Assembly (NCBI GenBank): GCA_024645155.1
Contig: JAHEGF010000041.1
Span: 1-17,334, forward strand
Length of the DNA stretch: 17,334 nt
Direction: 5' to 3'
From: Phyllobacteriaceae bacterium
GTDB lineage: Bacteria; Pseudomonadota; Alphaproteobacteria; Rhizobiales; Rhizobiaceae
Made by a program: the position numbers and the translations under genes. Below, in pieces: positions 1 through 7,079 of the stretch. A model generated the notes under the pieces. The model searched no databases. It was not told where the DNA came from and was given only the letters and a program-made list of their open reading frames with translations. Position 1 is the first letter of the stretch, and each line of letters opens with the position of its first letter.

Positions 1-2
1 CG

Positions 3-104
3 CGCGTTGAGGTAAAGAAGCCCGGTTTCAGCATCGAAGCACTCCCGTGGGGAAAATCCGGGGAGAATGGTTTGGCTGAATTAAAAAATGCAAGGAAAAC
101 ATAA
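3..104 (+). CDS. C-terminal end of an unidentified protein (partial)
   Basis: The third plus-strand frame is open from the window edge for 33 codons and ends at TAA (102-104). The visible tail mixes charged and hydrophobic residues (it contains EALPWGKSGENGLAELKNA), which looks more like protein than noise. The other two forward frames stop within the first 15 bases. I do not recognise the family. The frame is too short to be sure it is coding; it could be chance. Confidence 0.3.
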   Translation, partial: RVEVKKPGFSIEALPWGKSGENGLAELKNARKT

Positions 105-105
105 T

Positions 106-173
106 GGTAGCGTGTGGATTCAACGCCTTTGGTAAGGAAGAGGCCGAGAGTTCAAATCTCTCCGGCAGCACCA
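106..173 (+). pseudogene. tRNA-like 3' remnant, possibly tRNA-Leu
   Basis: The 3' half of a tRNA is clear: T-stem GAGAG (146-150), loop TTCAAAT (151-157), stem CTCTC (158-162), acceptor strand CGGCAGC (163-169), discriminator A and CCA (171-173), followed by a second CCA. The GGTAG at 106-110 resembles a D-loop, and GTGGATTCAA (114-123) resembles the 5' half of a Leu(CAA) anticodon arm. The matching 3' half of that arm is missing, and no GCTGCCG acceptor 5' strand occurs upstream. I therefore read it as a degraded tRNA or an attachment-site fragment rather than a working tRNA. The Leu identity is a guess. Confidence 0.35.
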
Positions 174-297
174 CCAATACCAGCAAATCTCCGATATTGT
201 TATTCGCTCCGGAGTTGGGTCATTTGCAAGCCTCACGCGGACATCCTATTCGATAGCCTTCGCGAAAAATATCCAAACATCGGGTGCATTGGGCAGG

Positions 298-942
298 TTA
301 TCGAAGGATATTGATGATTTCCCTGGACAGGCTTTTTATTTCCTTTGCCGCCAGGCTGGACGGTCTGCGTTCAATGACGCCCCAACCTTCGCCGGCGGTT
401 TCGGCAAAAAGCACCCGGTTGCCGATCAGCGTTTTTGCGCATTTGCAATTTTTTCCCTCAAGGATCTTGCGAACTTGTCCAGTTAGGCGTGTTCGTTGTG
501 AAGCGCGGTTCAGAATAAAAAGCACAGGCTTCTTTTCCTCCAAAGCCAGTTCAACTGTTGGATCGGTTGCCCAAAGATCCAGAGGCGAAGGTGATACCGG
601 AATGATTACCAGGTCAGCGACTTCGATTGCCGGTCGGCCGTCAACACCCATCTTAGGCGGTGTATCAATGATGACGAGTTCATGGTTTTTGAGGAGTTCG
701 CGTGCCTCGTAGCGCGCCCCCCAGGCGCTCGCCGTGCGAAACCCCAGTGGAGGGTCACTATCGCCAACACGCTCACAGCGCTTCATGAACCAGCGCCCGA
801 GACTGCCCTGCGGGTCGGTATCCAGTATGGCGACCCGTATTCCGCCGGATGCCAGCGACAGCGCGAGGTTAAGCGACAAGGTGGTTTTCCCAGACCCGCC
901 TTTTTGCTGAGCTATGGAAATGATTTTGCCAGCCAACCGCAC
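298..942 (-). CDS. ParA/MinD-family partitioning-type ATPase (orphan)
   Basis: A 214-residue P-loop ATPase of the ParA superfamily. It has the deviant Walker A KGGSGKTT at residues 14-21 with its signature first lysine, Walker A' ILDTDPQGS at about 39-47, and VIIDTPP at about 90-96. These are the motifs of ATP-dependent dimerising ParA proteins that move DNA or protein cargo. The short length, without an N-terminal HTH, matches small plasmid-type or orphan ParAs. No parB follows: the gene ends about 120 bases from the tRNA remnant. The longest frame opens with GTG (942-940), but AGGAGG lies only one base upstream of it. TTG at codon 3 (936-934) has a better seven-base spacing and may be the true start. 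The gene diverges from the solute-binding protein gene, with 211 bases between them. Cargo is unknown. Confidence 0.88.
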   Translation of the reverse strand: MRLAGKIISIAQQKGGSGKTTLSLNLALSLASGGIRVAILDTDPQGSLGRWFMKRCERVGDSDPPLGFRTASAWGARYEARELLKNHELVIIDTPPKMGVDGRPAIEVADLVIIPVSPSPLDLWATDPTVELALEEKKPVLFILNRASQRTRLTGQVRKILEGKNCKCAKTLIGNRVLFAETAGEGWGVIERRPSSLAAKEIKSLSREIINILR

Positions 943-959
943 TCCTCCTGGTCAATATC

Positions 960-995
960 GCCAATTACCTACTTGGCATCGGTCAGATTGCCAAG
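960..995. promoter_or_regulatory. Candidate operator with three GCCAA/TTGGC half-sites
   Basis: In the divergent parA/binding-protein intergenic region there is a perfect 7-base inverted repeat, CTTGGCA (972-978) and TGCCAAG (989-995), with a 10-base spacer. A further GCCAA at 960-964 pairs with TTGGC at 973-977. This spacing and symmetry suit a dimeric repressor or activator. The regulator is unknown. The same half-site recurs in the intergenic regions downstream. I could not assign -35/-10 boxes with confidence in 943-1153. Confidence 0.4.
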
Positions 996-1100
996 GCCGG
1001 GGAAAAATCTGCCTTCAAATAGCGCAATAAGCAGACTGTGTGTTACGCCACCTCACTCTCCGGCATAACGGCAAGTGACAATGTGATGCAGGCTTAAAAA

Positions 1101-1129
1101 CGGCTCCGCGCAGTTTTTGCGCCGGACCG
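1101..1129 (+). promoter_or_regulatory. Stem-loop in the leader of the binding-protein gene
   Basis: The arms CGGCTCCGCGC (1101-1111) and GCGCCGGACCG (1119-1129) pair around loop AGTTTTT, with one bulge on each side. The hairpin ends 13 bases before the GGGAGG ribosome-binding site (1143-1148) of the solute-binding protein gene. It may lie in the 5' leader and affect translation or RNA stability. It has no trailing T-run, so it is not a normal terminator. The transcription start is not known, so it could also be upstream of the transcript. Confidence 0.4.
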
Positions 1130-1153
1130 ATAAATTATCCCAGGGAGGAATAT

Positions 1154-2407
1154 ATGCGTAATTATCTGTTCGCGACCGTGTCGCTGGCAACATTGTTAAG
1201 TGTCGGTGCAGCCCAGGCGGATTCGGTTAAGGTCGGAGTTCTCGCCACACTCGAGGGCACCTACACCGTACTTGGTGAGGACGGCGTCCGCGGTTTGAAA
1301 ACAGCGCTTGGCCAAATCGGAAACAAAGCCGGCGGCAAGGACCTCGAAATTATCATTCAATCGACCGATGCCAGTCCCGACAGTGCCGTTCGCGGTGCCC
1401 GCAAGCTTGTCGAGCAGGACAAGGTTGACATCGTTATTGGCCCGTTGTCGGGTTCGGAAGGCATAGCCATCCGCGACTATTCGAAGACCCAGCCACAGGT
1501 CACGTTTCTCAATGGTATTTCCGGTGCACAGGAAACGACCTACGTGACGCCGTCTGAAAACTTTTTCCGCTTCAATATGGATGGCGCCCAGTGGTCGGCA
1601 GGTCTTGGCGAATATGTTGCCAAGGAAAAGGGCTACAAGACTGTTGCAACGATTGGTGAGGATTATTCCTTCATTTATACTCAGGTATTTGGGTTCGCAC
1701 TTGGATTCTGCGCCAATGGCGGAGAAATCACCGAGCGGCTATGGGTTCCGCTGGGTACCAAGGATTTTGGCTCCATAATTGCATCTTTGCCTGACGATGT
1801 TGATGCTATTTATCTTGGCCTCGGTGGCGGTGATGCCGTGAATTTCCTGAACCAATACCAGCAGGCCGGTGGTGACGCCAAACTGATTGGTGGCTCCATC
1901 ATGGTTGACGGCACGGTTCTCAATTCCAAGGGTGATGCAAAGAACGCGCTTATCGGAACGCCGTCATCTGGACCCCAGGCCGATACGTGGGATGACCCGA
2001 AGTGGCAGGCCTACGTGAAGGCATACCAGGACGCATTCCCGCCGGATCAGCGGTTCCCCTCTCCGTCACTTCTGGGTACCGGCTACTATAACGCCACAAA
2101 TGCGATGGCACAGTGCCTGGACAGCGTAAACGGCGATCTTTCCGATGGCCAAAAAGCATTTCGTGCTTGTCTATCGTCGCTTGAACTCGACGCACCTAAT
2201 GGCAAGATTACATTGGATAAGAATCGCCAGGCAATCGGTACCAACTTTGTTACCGAGGTTGTCGAACTGGGCGATGGCACACTCACCAACAAACTTGTCA
2301 AGATTGTACCGAATGTGAACCAGACACTGGGAATCAGCGAGGAGGCATTTGCGAAAATCGGATTGCCTTCGCGCGACGTTCCTGAGTGCAAAACGTCCTA
2401 CGAATAA
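1154..2407 (+). CDS. Periplasmic branched-chain-type substrate-binding protein of ABC transporter
   Basis: A 417-residue type I periplasmic binding protein (Peripla_BP_6/LivK-like). The Sec signal peptide has a hydrophobic stretch at about residues 4-20 and a likely cut after AQA at residue 22. The mature part opens with VKVGVLATLEGTYTVLGED, the usual start of the ligand-binding fold. The KVDIVIGPLSGSEG and FFRFNMDGAQWSAGLGEYVA stretches are also typical. ATG 1154 follows GGGAGG at 1143-1148. This protein should deliver its ligand to the permeases encoded from 4948, which lack a binding protein next to them. The family binds amino acids, urea, amides and aromatic acids, so the substrate is not predictable. 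The gene is set apart from its transporter by two genes. Confidence 0.92.
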   Translation: MRNYLFATVSLATLLSVGAAQADSVKVGVLATLEGTYTVLGEDGVRGLKTALGQIGNKAGGKDLEIIIQSTDASPDSAVRGARKLVEQDKVDIVIGPLSGSEGIAIRDYSKTQPQVTFLNGISGAQETTYVTPSENFFRFNMDGAQWSAGLGEYVAKEKGYKTVATIGEDYSFIYTQVFGFALGFCANGGEITERLWVPLGTKDFGSIIASLPDDVDAIYLGLGGGDAVNFLNQYQQAGGDAKLIGGSIMVDGTVLNSKGDAKNALIGTPSSGPQADTWDDPKWQAYVKAYQDAFPPDQRFPSPSLLGTGYYNATNAMAQCLDSVNGDLSDGQKAFRACLSSLELDAPNGKITLDKNRQAIGTNFVTEVVELGDGTLTNKLVKIVPNVNQTLGISEEAFAKIGLPSRDVPECKTSYE

Positions 2408-2418
2408 CGTGGAAAAAA

Positions 2419-2451
2419 CCGGTCCGGGTGCCAATTTGGCGGCCGGGCCGG
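2419..2451 (+). promoter_or_regulatory. Strong intercistronic stem-loop after the binding-protein gene
   Basis: Two 14-base arms (2419-2432 and 2438-2451) pair around AATTT with two mismatches and one G-T wobble. The stem is GC-rich (CCGG ends). No T-run follows, so it is more likely an mRNA 3'-stabilising or partial-attenuation element than a complete terminator. Such an element would let the binding protein be made in excess of the next gene. The loop region also contains GCCAATTTGGC (2430-2440), a near-palindrome of the half-site seen in other intergenic regions. Confidence 0.55.
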
Positions 2452-2483
2452 CTCCATAACCCGAATAGTGACCCGTTTGGCTC

Positions 2484-3617
2484 ATGACTCTCATTACCTA
2501 TTTGACCCGTATCCACTTCGCCGATGGCGTGCTGGAAGATGCGCTTTGGTCTGAATTGGAGTCCGGAAAAAAGCGCCGCCCGCTTATTATTGCCGACAAT
2601 GAGCACATGCATGGCGATCTGGCTGAACGGTTATTGGCCGGACTGCCCATAAAATCCCGCGCCGAAACCTATTGCGATATTCCGCCTATTCCAACCGAGC
2701 ATTGCGCTCGGCAAATCGCGGATATCTATCATGAATCTGCGTGCGATGTGCTTTTGGCGTTTGGAACCTCAAGAACGATTGACCTTGCGAAAGTAGCACG
2801 CGTTGCAATTGCCCATAGCGGATCAATTGGCAGGTTCACGCACAAACGCGGCGGTTCCAGCCGGATTGGGAACGCGCTGCCGGACCTTTTTGCTATTCCC
2901 AGCATCTCAGGTTTTGGGGCCGCAGTAAGCGCCCATGCACCGTTGGTTCTGAAAAACGGAGAGCGAACATTGATGATGTGCAAGAACCTCATACCGGCTG
3001 TCACCATTTGTGATCCGCTGCTCACGGTGAATGCTACAGCGGAACAAAGTGCCAGTGCCGGCGCCGATGCAATTACTCATTGCGTGGAAGCTTTTCTGTC
3101 GAAAGGCTATCATCCGCCCGCAGACGGAATCGCATTGGACGGTTTAAAACGCGCTATGGAGAATTTGCAGCCAGTACTGGATAATGGCAGCAATATCCAT
3201 GCCCGCCGTGAAATGATGGCTGCAAGTTTGAATGGTGCACTGGCGTTGCAAAAAGGCCTGGGCGCTTGCTACGCGATATCAAACGCACTCGAATTGGTCA
3301 GTGATTGCGAACTCGATCAGGGTGGCCTCAATCGCATTGCACTTCCCAGAGTATTGCGCTTCAACGAAGATGCCGTTCAGGAAAAGCTTCAGGCACTTGC
3401 CCGCACACTCAAGATGCGAAAGCAGCGCAATTTCGTTGAGGGCGTCGAGCGGTGTTTTGATGACCTGCCGCTTCCGAAATTGTTGTCTGAACTGGGTATT
3501 GGCCCCTCTCAGATCAATGAAGCGGCTGTAATCGCGTCCAGCGATCTCGCCACGGATACCAACCCCAAAAACATTGATACCGAAGACTATTTGTCGATCA
3601 TGCGGTCGGTGCACTGA
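2484..3617 (+). CDS. Iron-containing alcohol dehydrogenase-family protein with degenerate metal site
   Basis: This 377-residue protein has the dehydroquinate-synthase-like/Fe-ADH fold. The recognisable motifs are FGTSRTIDLAK (93-103; family GGGSxxDxAK), PSISGFG (139-145; family PTTxGTGSE), DAITHCVEAF (195-204) and RIALPRVLRFN (284-294). Asp195 and His199 match the first two metal ligands. The two later family histidines are replaced: Asn267 in ACYAISN (family HxxAH) and Gln279 in DQGGLN (family HGxxN). The dinucleotide-binding GGGS is also altered. The protein may use another metal, none at all, or be a non-catalytic relative. An in-frame stop at 2469-2471 fixes the start region, and no clear Shine-Dalgarno precedes ATG 2484. 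It is probably co-transcribed with the binding protein through the stem-loop. Substrate unknown. Confidence 0.8.
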   Translation: MTLITYLTRIHFADGVLEDALWSELESGKKRRPLIIADNEHMHGDLAERLLAGLPIKSRAETYCDIPPIPTEHCARQIADIYHESACDVLLAFGTSRTIDLAKVARVAIAHSGSIGRFTHKRGGSSRIGNALPDLFAIPSISGFGAAVSAHAPLVLKNGERTLMMCKNLIPAVTICDPLLTVNATAEQSASAGADAITHCVEAFLSKGYHPPADGIALDGLKRAMENLQPVLDNGSNIHARREMMAASLNGALALQKGLGACYAISNALELVSDCELDQGGLNRIALPRVLRFNEDAVQEKLQALARTLKMRKQRNFVEGVERCFDDLPLPKLLSELGIGPSQINEAAVIASSDLATDTNPKNIDTEDYLSIMRSVH

Positions 3618-3911
3618 CCGGATCATGATGCCATACTTGTCTTTTGCAGGTTGGTACGGATTAATCTGATGATTTCGGGGTGATAGCCAAATTTCGGGGC
3701 CAAACATTAGGCAAACTTCTGGAATGATTTCTTACCAAATCGTTCGGGTGATATCTCATGAATTTCGTATTCTCTGGCACTTGCATTCAAGCGATTTCGT
3801 AACTTTAAGTCTCTTTCTTAGACCAACAGTATTGACGTATCCTGCTCATCCGCGGACCTTTGAGGATATCGCCCGAAATAATAAATCGAGAAATCGGGTG
3901 GGGAGGAAATC
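3618..3911. promoter_or_regulatory. Intergenic region upstream of the AraC-type regulator
   Basis: This stretch has no convincing gene; the one short plus-strand frame inside it has no family features. It is more AT-rich than its surroundings and should hold the regulator's promoter. ATTTCGGGG occurs twice (3672-3680 and 3691-3699). GCCAA occurs as a direct repeat (3686-3690 and 3699-3703, 13 bases apart), as expected for AraC-type or other operator half-sites. A strong Shine-Dalgarno (GGGGAGGAA, about 3900-3908) precedes ATG 3912. I saw no rho-independent terminator after the dehydrogenase gene. Confidence 0.4.
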
Positions 3912-4739
3912 ATGAGTGGAGCCGTTTCCGTACACCACGGTGCATTCGGCCGTGCTGCATTGTACCAACTCGATAAGCCGATTATTACCCATGCTCATCG
4001 TGAAGCACATCTGATCTTCTACATTGATAGCCACAAGGCCAATGTCAACGTATGTGACGAGGCGATTGCGATAAACGAAAACTACGGTGCAGCGGTAAAT
4101 CCCTGGCAACCGCACAGCTTCGAACTGTCGAATGGTCCGGGTGTGTGCATGTGTTTGGTTTTGTACATCAAACCGATTTGGTTTCTTGAAAACAGCCAAT
4201 CTGTAGAACACGCGTTAAGCTTTGGCACTGCGAAAATAGAGATGACGAAACGTGTTCGTGAATGGGTTTTCCGCCTGACTTCGCTCCTTTTGGACGATGA
4301 AAATTCTGAGCTCTTCGACGGATTCCTTTATGAAACCACCCGCCAGTGCTTTGAACAATCCTGGCGCGGAAACAAACAGGTCGGATTTATGGCCAACGCA
4401 CGCATGCATTATGTGGATTTTCGCGTAAGGCGCTCGCTGAGGCTCATGAAAGAACGTTTTACCGATGATCTGGAAATGGACTGGTTGGCGCGGGCTTCAG
4501 GCCTTTCCAGGCCGCATTTCTTCAAACTTTTCAAGAAACAGATGGGCATAACGCCGAACCTTTTCCTCAATACGTTGCGGGCCGAACAGGCCATTGAAGA
4601 CCTGATGGTAACCAACAAATCCGTAACAGACATCGGTTATGATCTGGGGTTTTCCTCGCAGGCCAGTTTTACCCGTTTCTTTGCGTCGAATGTGGGAATT
4701 CCGCCAAGCGAGTACAGACGTGTCGCCCATATCGTGTGA
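3912..4739 (+). CDS. AraC-family transcriptional regulator
   Basis: A 275-residue regulator. The N-terminal half is a cupin-like sensing domain: HAHREAHLIFYI (27-38) and the later PWQPHSFEL are typical of the AraC_binding fold. The C-terminal half carries the two helix-turn-helix motifs of the AraC/XylS DNA-binding domain. These are DWLARASGLSRPHFFKLFKK (190-209) and SVTDIGYDLGFSSQASFTRF (237-256), ending in the usual PPSEYRR. It sits between the dehydrogenase and the transporter operon with long flanking gaps, so it probably has its own promoter. It is the best candidate for local control of the downstream operon, with the effector likely the imported compound. Both points are inference from position. 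Confidence 0.93.
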   Translation: MSGAVSVHHGAFGRAALYQLDKPIITHAHREAHLIFYIDSHKANVNVCDEAIAINENYGAAVNPWQPHSFELSNGPGVCMCLVLYIKPIWFLENSQSVEHALSFGTAKIEMTKRVREWVFRLTSLLLDDENSELFDGFLYETTRQCFEQSWRGNKQVGFMANARMHYVDFRVRRSLRLMKERFTDDLEMDWLARASGLSRPHFFKLFKKQMGITPNLFLNTLRAEQAIEDLMVTNKSVTDIGYDLGFSSQASFTRFFASNVGIPPSEYRRVAHIV

Positions 4740-4772
4740 ACGCACGCAATCTCGGCTTTTTAGCGATGTTGC

Positions 4773-4838
4773 GCCAATCGGGAATACTTAAAGGTACGCG
4801 TTTGTCCGCTCATTCTTTTTAGTCTTTTACCGATTGGC
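4773..4838. promoter_or_regulatory. Long-spaced inverted repeat upstream of the transporter operon
   Basis: GCCAATCGG (4773-4781) and CCGATTGGC (4830-4838) are perfect 9-base inverted copies separated by 48 bases. They lie 110-175 bases before the first permease gene, in the 208-base region between the regulator and the operon. This suits a pair of operator half-sites read by a looping or tandem-binding regulator such as the adjacent AraC-type protein. It could instead fold as a large RNA hairpin. No promoter boxes could be assigned with confidence. Confidence 0.45.
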
Positions 4839-4947
4839 TGGTCGGAATCGATCTGTATCTGGTTGAGTAGCGTGGAGGGACTGTGTCCGGCATCGAACAC
4901 ATCACGGGGACAAAACATAACCGTTCAGCCGGGAAAAGGCAGACGAT

Positions 4948-5964
4948 ATGACTGCATTTATCGATCGCCATCCGGTCTGGTCCTTTGTGATTTTCATTTT
5001 GGTGGCAGTTTTGATCTGGATGGTTTTTGCCATTTGGCCTGATTGGCTGACCGGTTTGATCGGGCGCAAAAAGATCTTCCTCAACGCCATCTTCAACGGT
5101 GTCACACTTGGCGGTCTGTATTTCCTGGTTGCCAGCGGTTTCACCCTGATCTTCGGGCTGATGCGCAATGTCAATCTGGCGCACGGATCCCTTTATCTGC
5201 TTGGCGGCTACATCGGCTACATTGTGGCCAACTACACCGGATATTGGCTGATCGCCTTTCCGGTAGCTTTCATCGTGGTAGGCGCATTCGGCATCCTGTT
5301 GCAGGTCTTTGTATTCCGGAAGATGGAGGGAGAAGATCTACGCCAGACACTCGTTACCATCGGCATTTCGATCGTCATGGCAGACTTGATGCTTTGGATC
5401 TGGGGCGGGGATTTCTACAACATCAATCCACCGTCTTGGCTCAGCGGTCCGATAGACACGTTTTTTGTGACCGGTATCAAACGGTCCACCGGCGAGTTTA
5501 TTTTCATGACCTACCCGATTGTCCGCGTTGTCATACTGGCCGCCTCGATCGTCATAGGTGTCGCCATGTGGCTGCTCCTGAACCGGACCCAAATCGGCAT
5601 GTTGATACGGGCAGGCGTCGATGACCGCGACATGCTGTCTGCCACAGGCGCGCGCATCCAGCTGGTGTTTGTCGGTGTGTTTGCATTTGGCGCTGGTCTT
5701 GCCGGTATGGCCGGGGTGGTAGGCGGCACTTTCCAGTCGATTGCCCCAGGCGAAGATATTCGGTTTCTGCTGGCCTCGCTTGTTGTGGTAATAGTCGGCG
5801 GAATGGGATCGATTACCGGCGCGGCCCTTGGTGCGGTGATCATCGGATTGGCCGAACAAATAGGGTCGGTTTACTTTCCGACCTATGCTGTTGTTCTGAC
5901 ATTCCTGATTATGGTGGTGGTTCTTGCTTTCCGGCCGCAGGGCCTCATGGGGAGGGCCGGTTGA
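4948..5964 (+). CDS. LIV-type ABC transporter permease (LivH-like)
   Basis: A 338-residue inner-membrane permease of the branched-chain amino acid (HAAT) family, forming half of the translocation pore. It carries the family stretch GVTLGGLYFLVASGFTLIFG, followed by NVNLAHGSLYLLGGYIG (LivH signature around the AHG). It ends in the RPQGLMG typical of LivH proteins. It is about 40 residues longer than usual: the extra N-terminus adds a hydrophobic segment (about residues 9-31, ending in WPDWLTG) before the normal first helix. ATG 4948 follows AAAAGG at 4934-4939. This is the first gene of the large operon; its end overlaps the next permease (TGATG). Confidence 0.93.
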   Translation: MTAFIDRHPVWSFVIFILVAVLIWMVFAIWPDWLTGLIGRKKIFLNAIFNGVTLGGLYFLVASGFTLIFGLMRNVNLAHGSLYLLGGYIGYIVANYTGYWLIAFPVAFIVVGAFGILLQVFVFRKMEGEDLRQTLVTIGISIVMADLMLWIWGGDFYNINPPSWLSGPIDTFFVTGIKRSTGEFIFMTYPIVRVVILAASIVIGVAMWLLLNRTQIGMLIRAGVDDRDMLSATGARIQLVFVGVFAFGAGLAGMAGVVGGTFQSIAPGEDIRFLLASLVVVIVGGMGSITGAALGAVIIGLAEQIGSVYFPTYAVVLTFLIMVVVLAFRPQGLMGRAG

Positions 5965-7079
5965 TGACTGTCGCTGCGCAAAACGATCTTGGAGGTCGGC
6001 CAGAACCCCGAAGCGGAACTTCCGCCGCAGCCGGTACCGTTGCCGTCCTAGCGCCCTGGTATGAGCGCGTGCCCGGCGCCTATTGGATAGTCGGATTTCT
6101 ACTACTGATCATGCCTTTGCTGGCATCTGATTTCACACTTTTTCAGATATTCGGCTGGACATTCATTCTTGGCATGATCGCGTTGTCGCTCATGCTGCTT
6201 GCCGGATATGGCGGAATGGTGAGTCTCGTTCAAATGACCGTGGCCACACTGGCCGGTTACATGATCGCAATCTTCGGAACCAGTGCGATTACAGGCATTT
6301 CGCTGGGCTGGCCGTGGTGGATCACGATCCCGCTGGCGCTGATTATTGCCATGATATTCGGTACCGCCGTGGGCGCGCTCGCTGTTCGCACCGAGGGTAT
6401 TTACACGATCATGATCACTCTGGCGATCGCATCTGCCTTCTTTTATTTCACACGGCAGAACTATGTGATATTTAACGGTTTTTCTGGCTTCAACGGTGTT
6501 TTACCGCCCAAGTTGTTCGGTGTCGACTGGCGGTCAGCAAAGGCATTTTATTACCTCACCCTGTTTTGGGCGGCGGTTTCTTATTTCGTCGTTCTCTATA
6601 TTTCGCGGGCACCATTCGGCCTCGCGCTCCAGGGTGTCAGGGACAATCCGCGAAGGATGGCTGCGCTGGGATTCAACGTATTTGCCCACCGCGTTGCTGC
6701 CTATGCCTTTGCTGCACTGATAGCAGGTATTGCCGGCATCTTGCTGACCTGGCAATCCGCACAGGTTTCTCCCGGCACCGGCGGTATCGGTCCGGTAATC
6801 GACATACTGGTAATTACGGTTATCGGCGGTACCCGGCGGCCTGTCGGCCCATTCATCGGCGCTTTCATCTATGTGATTCTGAAAACTTTCGCCATTGATA
6901 TCCTGATTTCCATGGGATTGAGCGGGGACCGCTTCCAGCTGTTGATCGGTATCAGCTTTCTCTTGATCGTATTCTTTTCGCCCGATGGGATCCTCGGGCT
7001 ATGGGACCGCTGGAATGAGAACCGGCGGCGTGATCCGTTGACCGGTCAGGCGGTAGTGCGGGAAGGCGGTGAAACGTGA
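5964..7079 (+). CDS. LIV-type ABC transporter permease (LivM-like)
   Basis: A permease of about 371 residues, partner of the preceding LivH-like protein. After a poorly conserved N-terminus of about 35 residues come many hydrophobic helices. LivM-type stretches include GYGGMVSLVQMTVATLAGYM, the AVRTEGIYTIMITLA loop, and GVRDNPRRMAALGFN near residue 225. That last stretch is the cytoplasmic coupling-helix region that contacts the ATPases. I prefer ATG 5964, which overlaps the upstream stop as TGATG and follows GGGGAGGG, over the TTG one codon earlier. The gene overlaps the following GTG-start ATPase gene. Confidence 0.93.
   Translation: MTVAAQNDLGGRPEPRSGTSAAAGTVAVLAPWYERVPGAYWIVGFLLLIMPLLASDFTLFQIFGWTFILGMIALSLMLLAGYGGMVSLVQMTVATLAGYMIAIFGTSAITGISLGWPWWITIPLALIIAMIFGTAVGALAVRTEGIYTIMITLAIASAFFYFTRQNYVIFNGFSGFNGVLPPKLFGVDWRSAKAFYYLTLFWAAVSYFVVLYISRAPFGLALQGVRDNPRRMAALGFNVFAHRVAAYAFAALIAGIAGILLTWQSAQVSPGTGGIGPVIDILVITVIGGTRRPVGPFIGAFIYVILKTFAIDILISMGLSGDRFQLLIGISFLLIVFFSPDGILGLWDRWNENRRRDPLTGQAVVREGGET

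Noticed and set aside
106..176. Possible tmRNA (TGGATTCAACG at 115-125 resembles the tmRNA D-loop motif)
   Set aside because: No tag-encoding frame or pseudoknots are seen, and alphaproteobacterial tmRNA is permuted, so a D-loop before the CCA end is in the wrong order. A degraded tRNA fits better.
284..712. 142-codon plus-strand open frame opposite the ParA gene
   Set aside because: It lies antisense to intact ParA motifs, has no ribosome-binding site of note and no family resemblance.
4745..4773. Terminator after the AraC-type gene (CGCAA ... TTGCG with inner GCT-TTTT-AGC)
   Set aside because: The stem is short and interrupted and no T-run follows it; pairing this weak is expected by chance.
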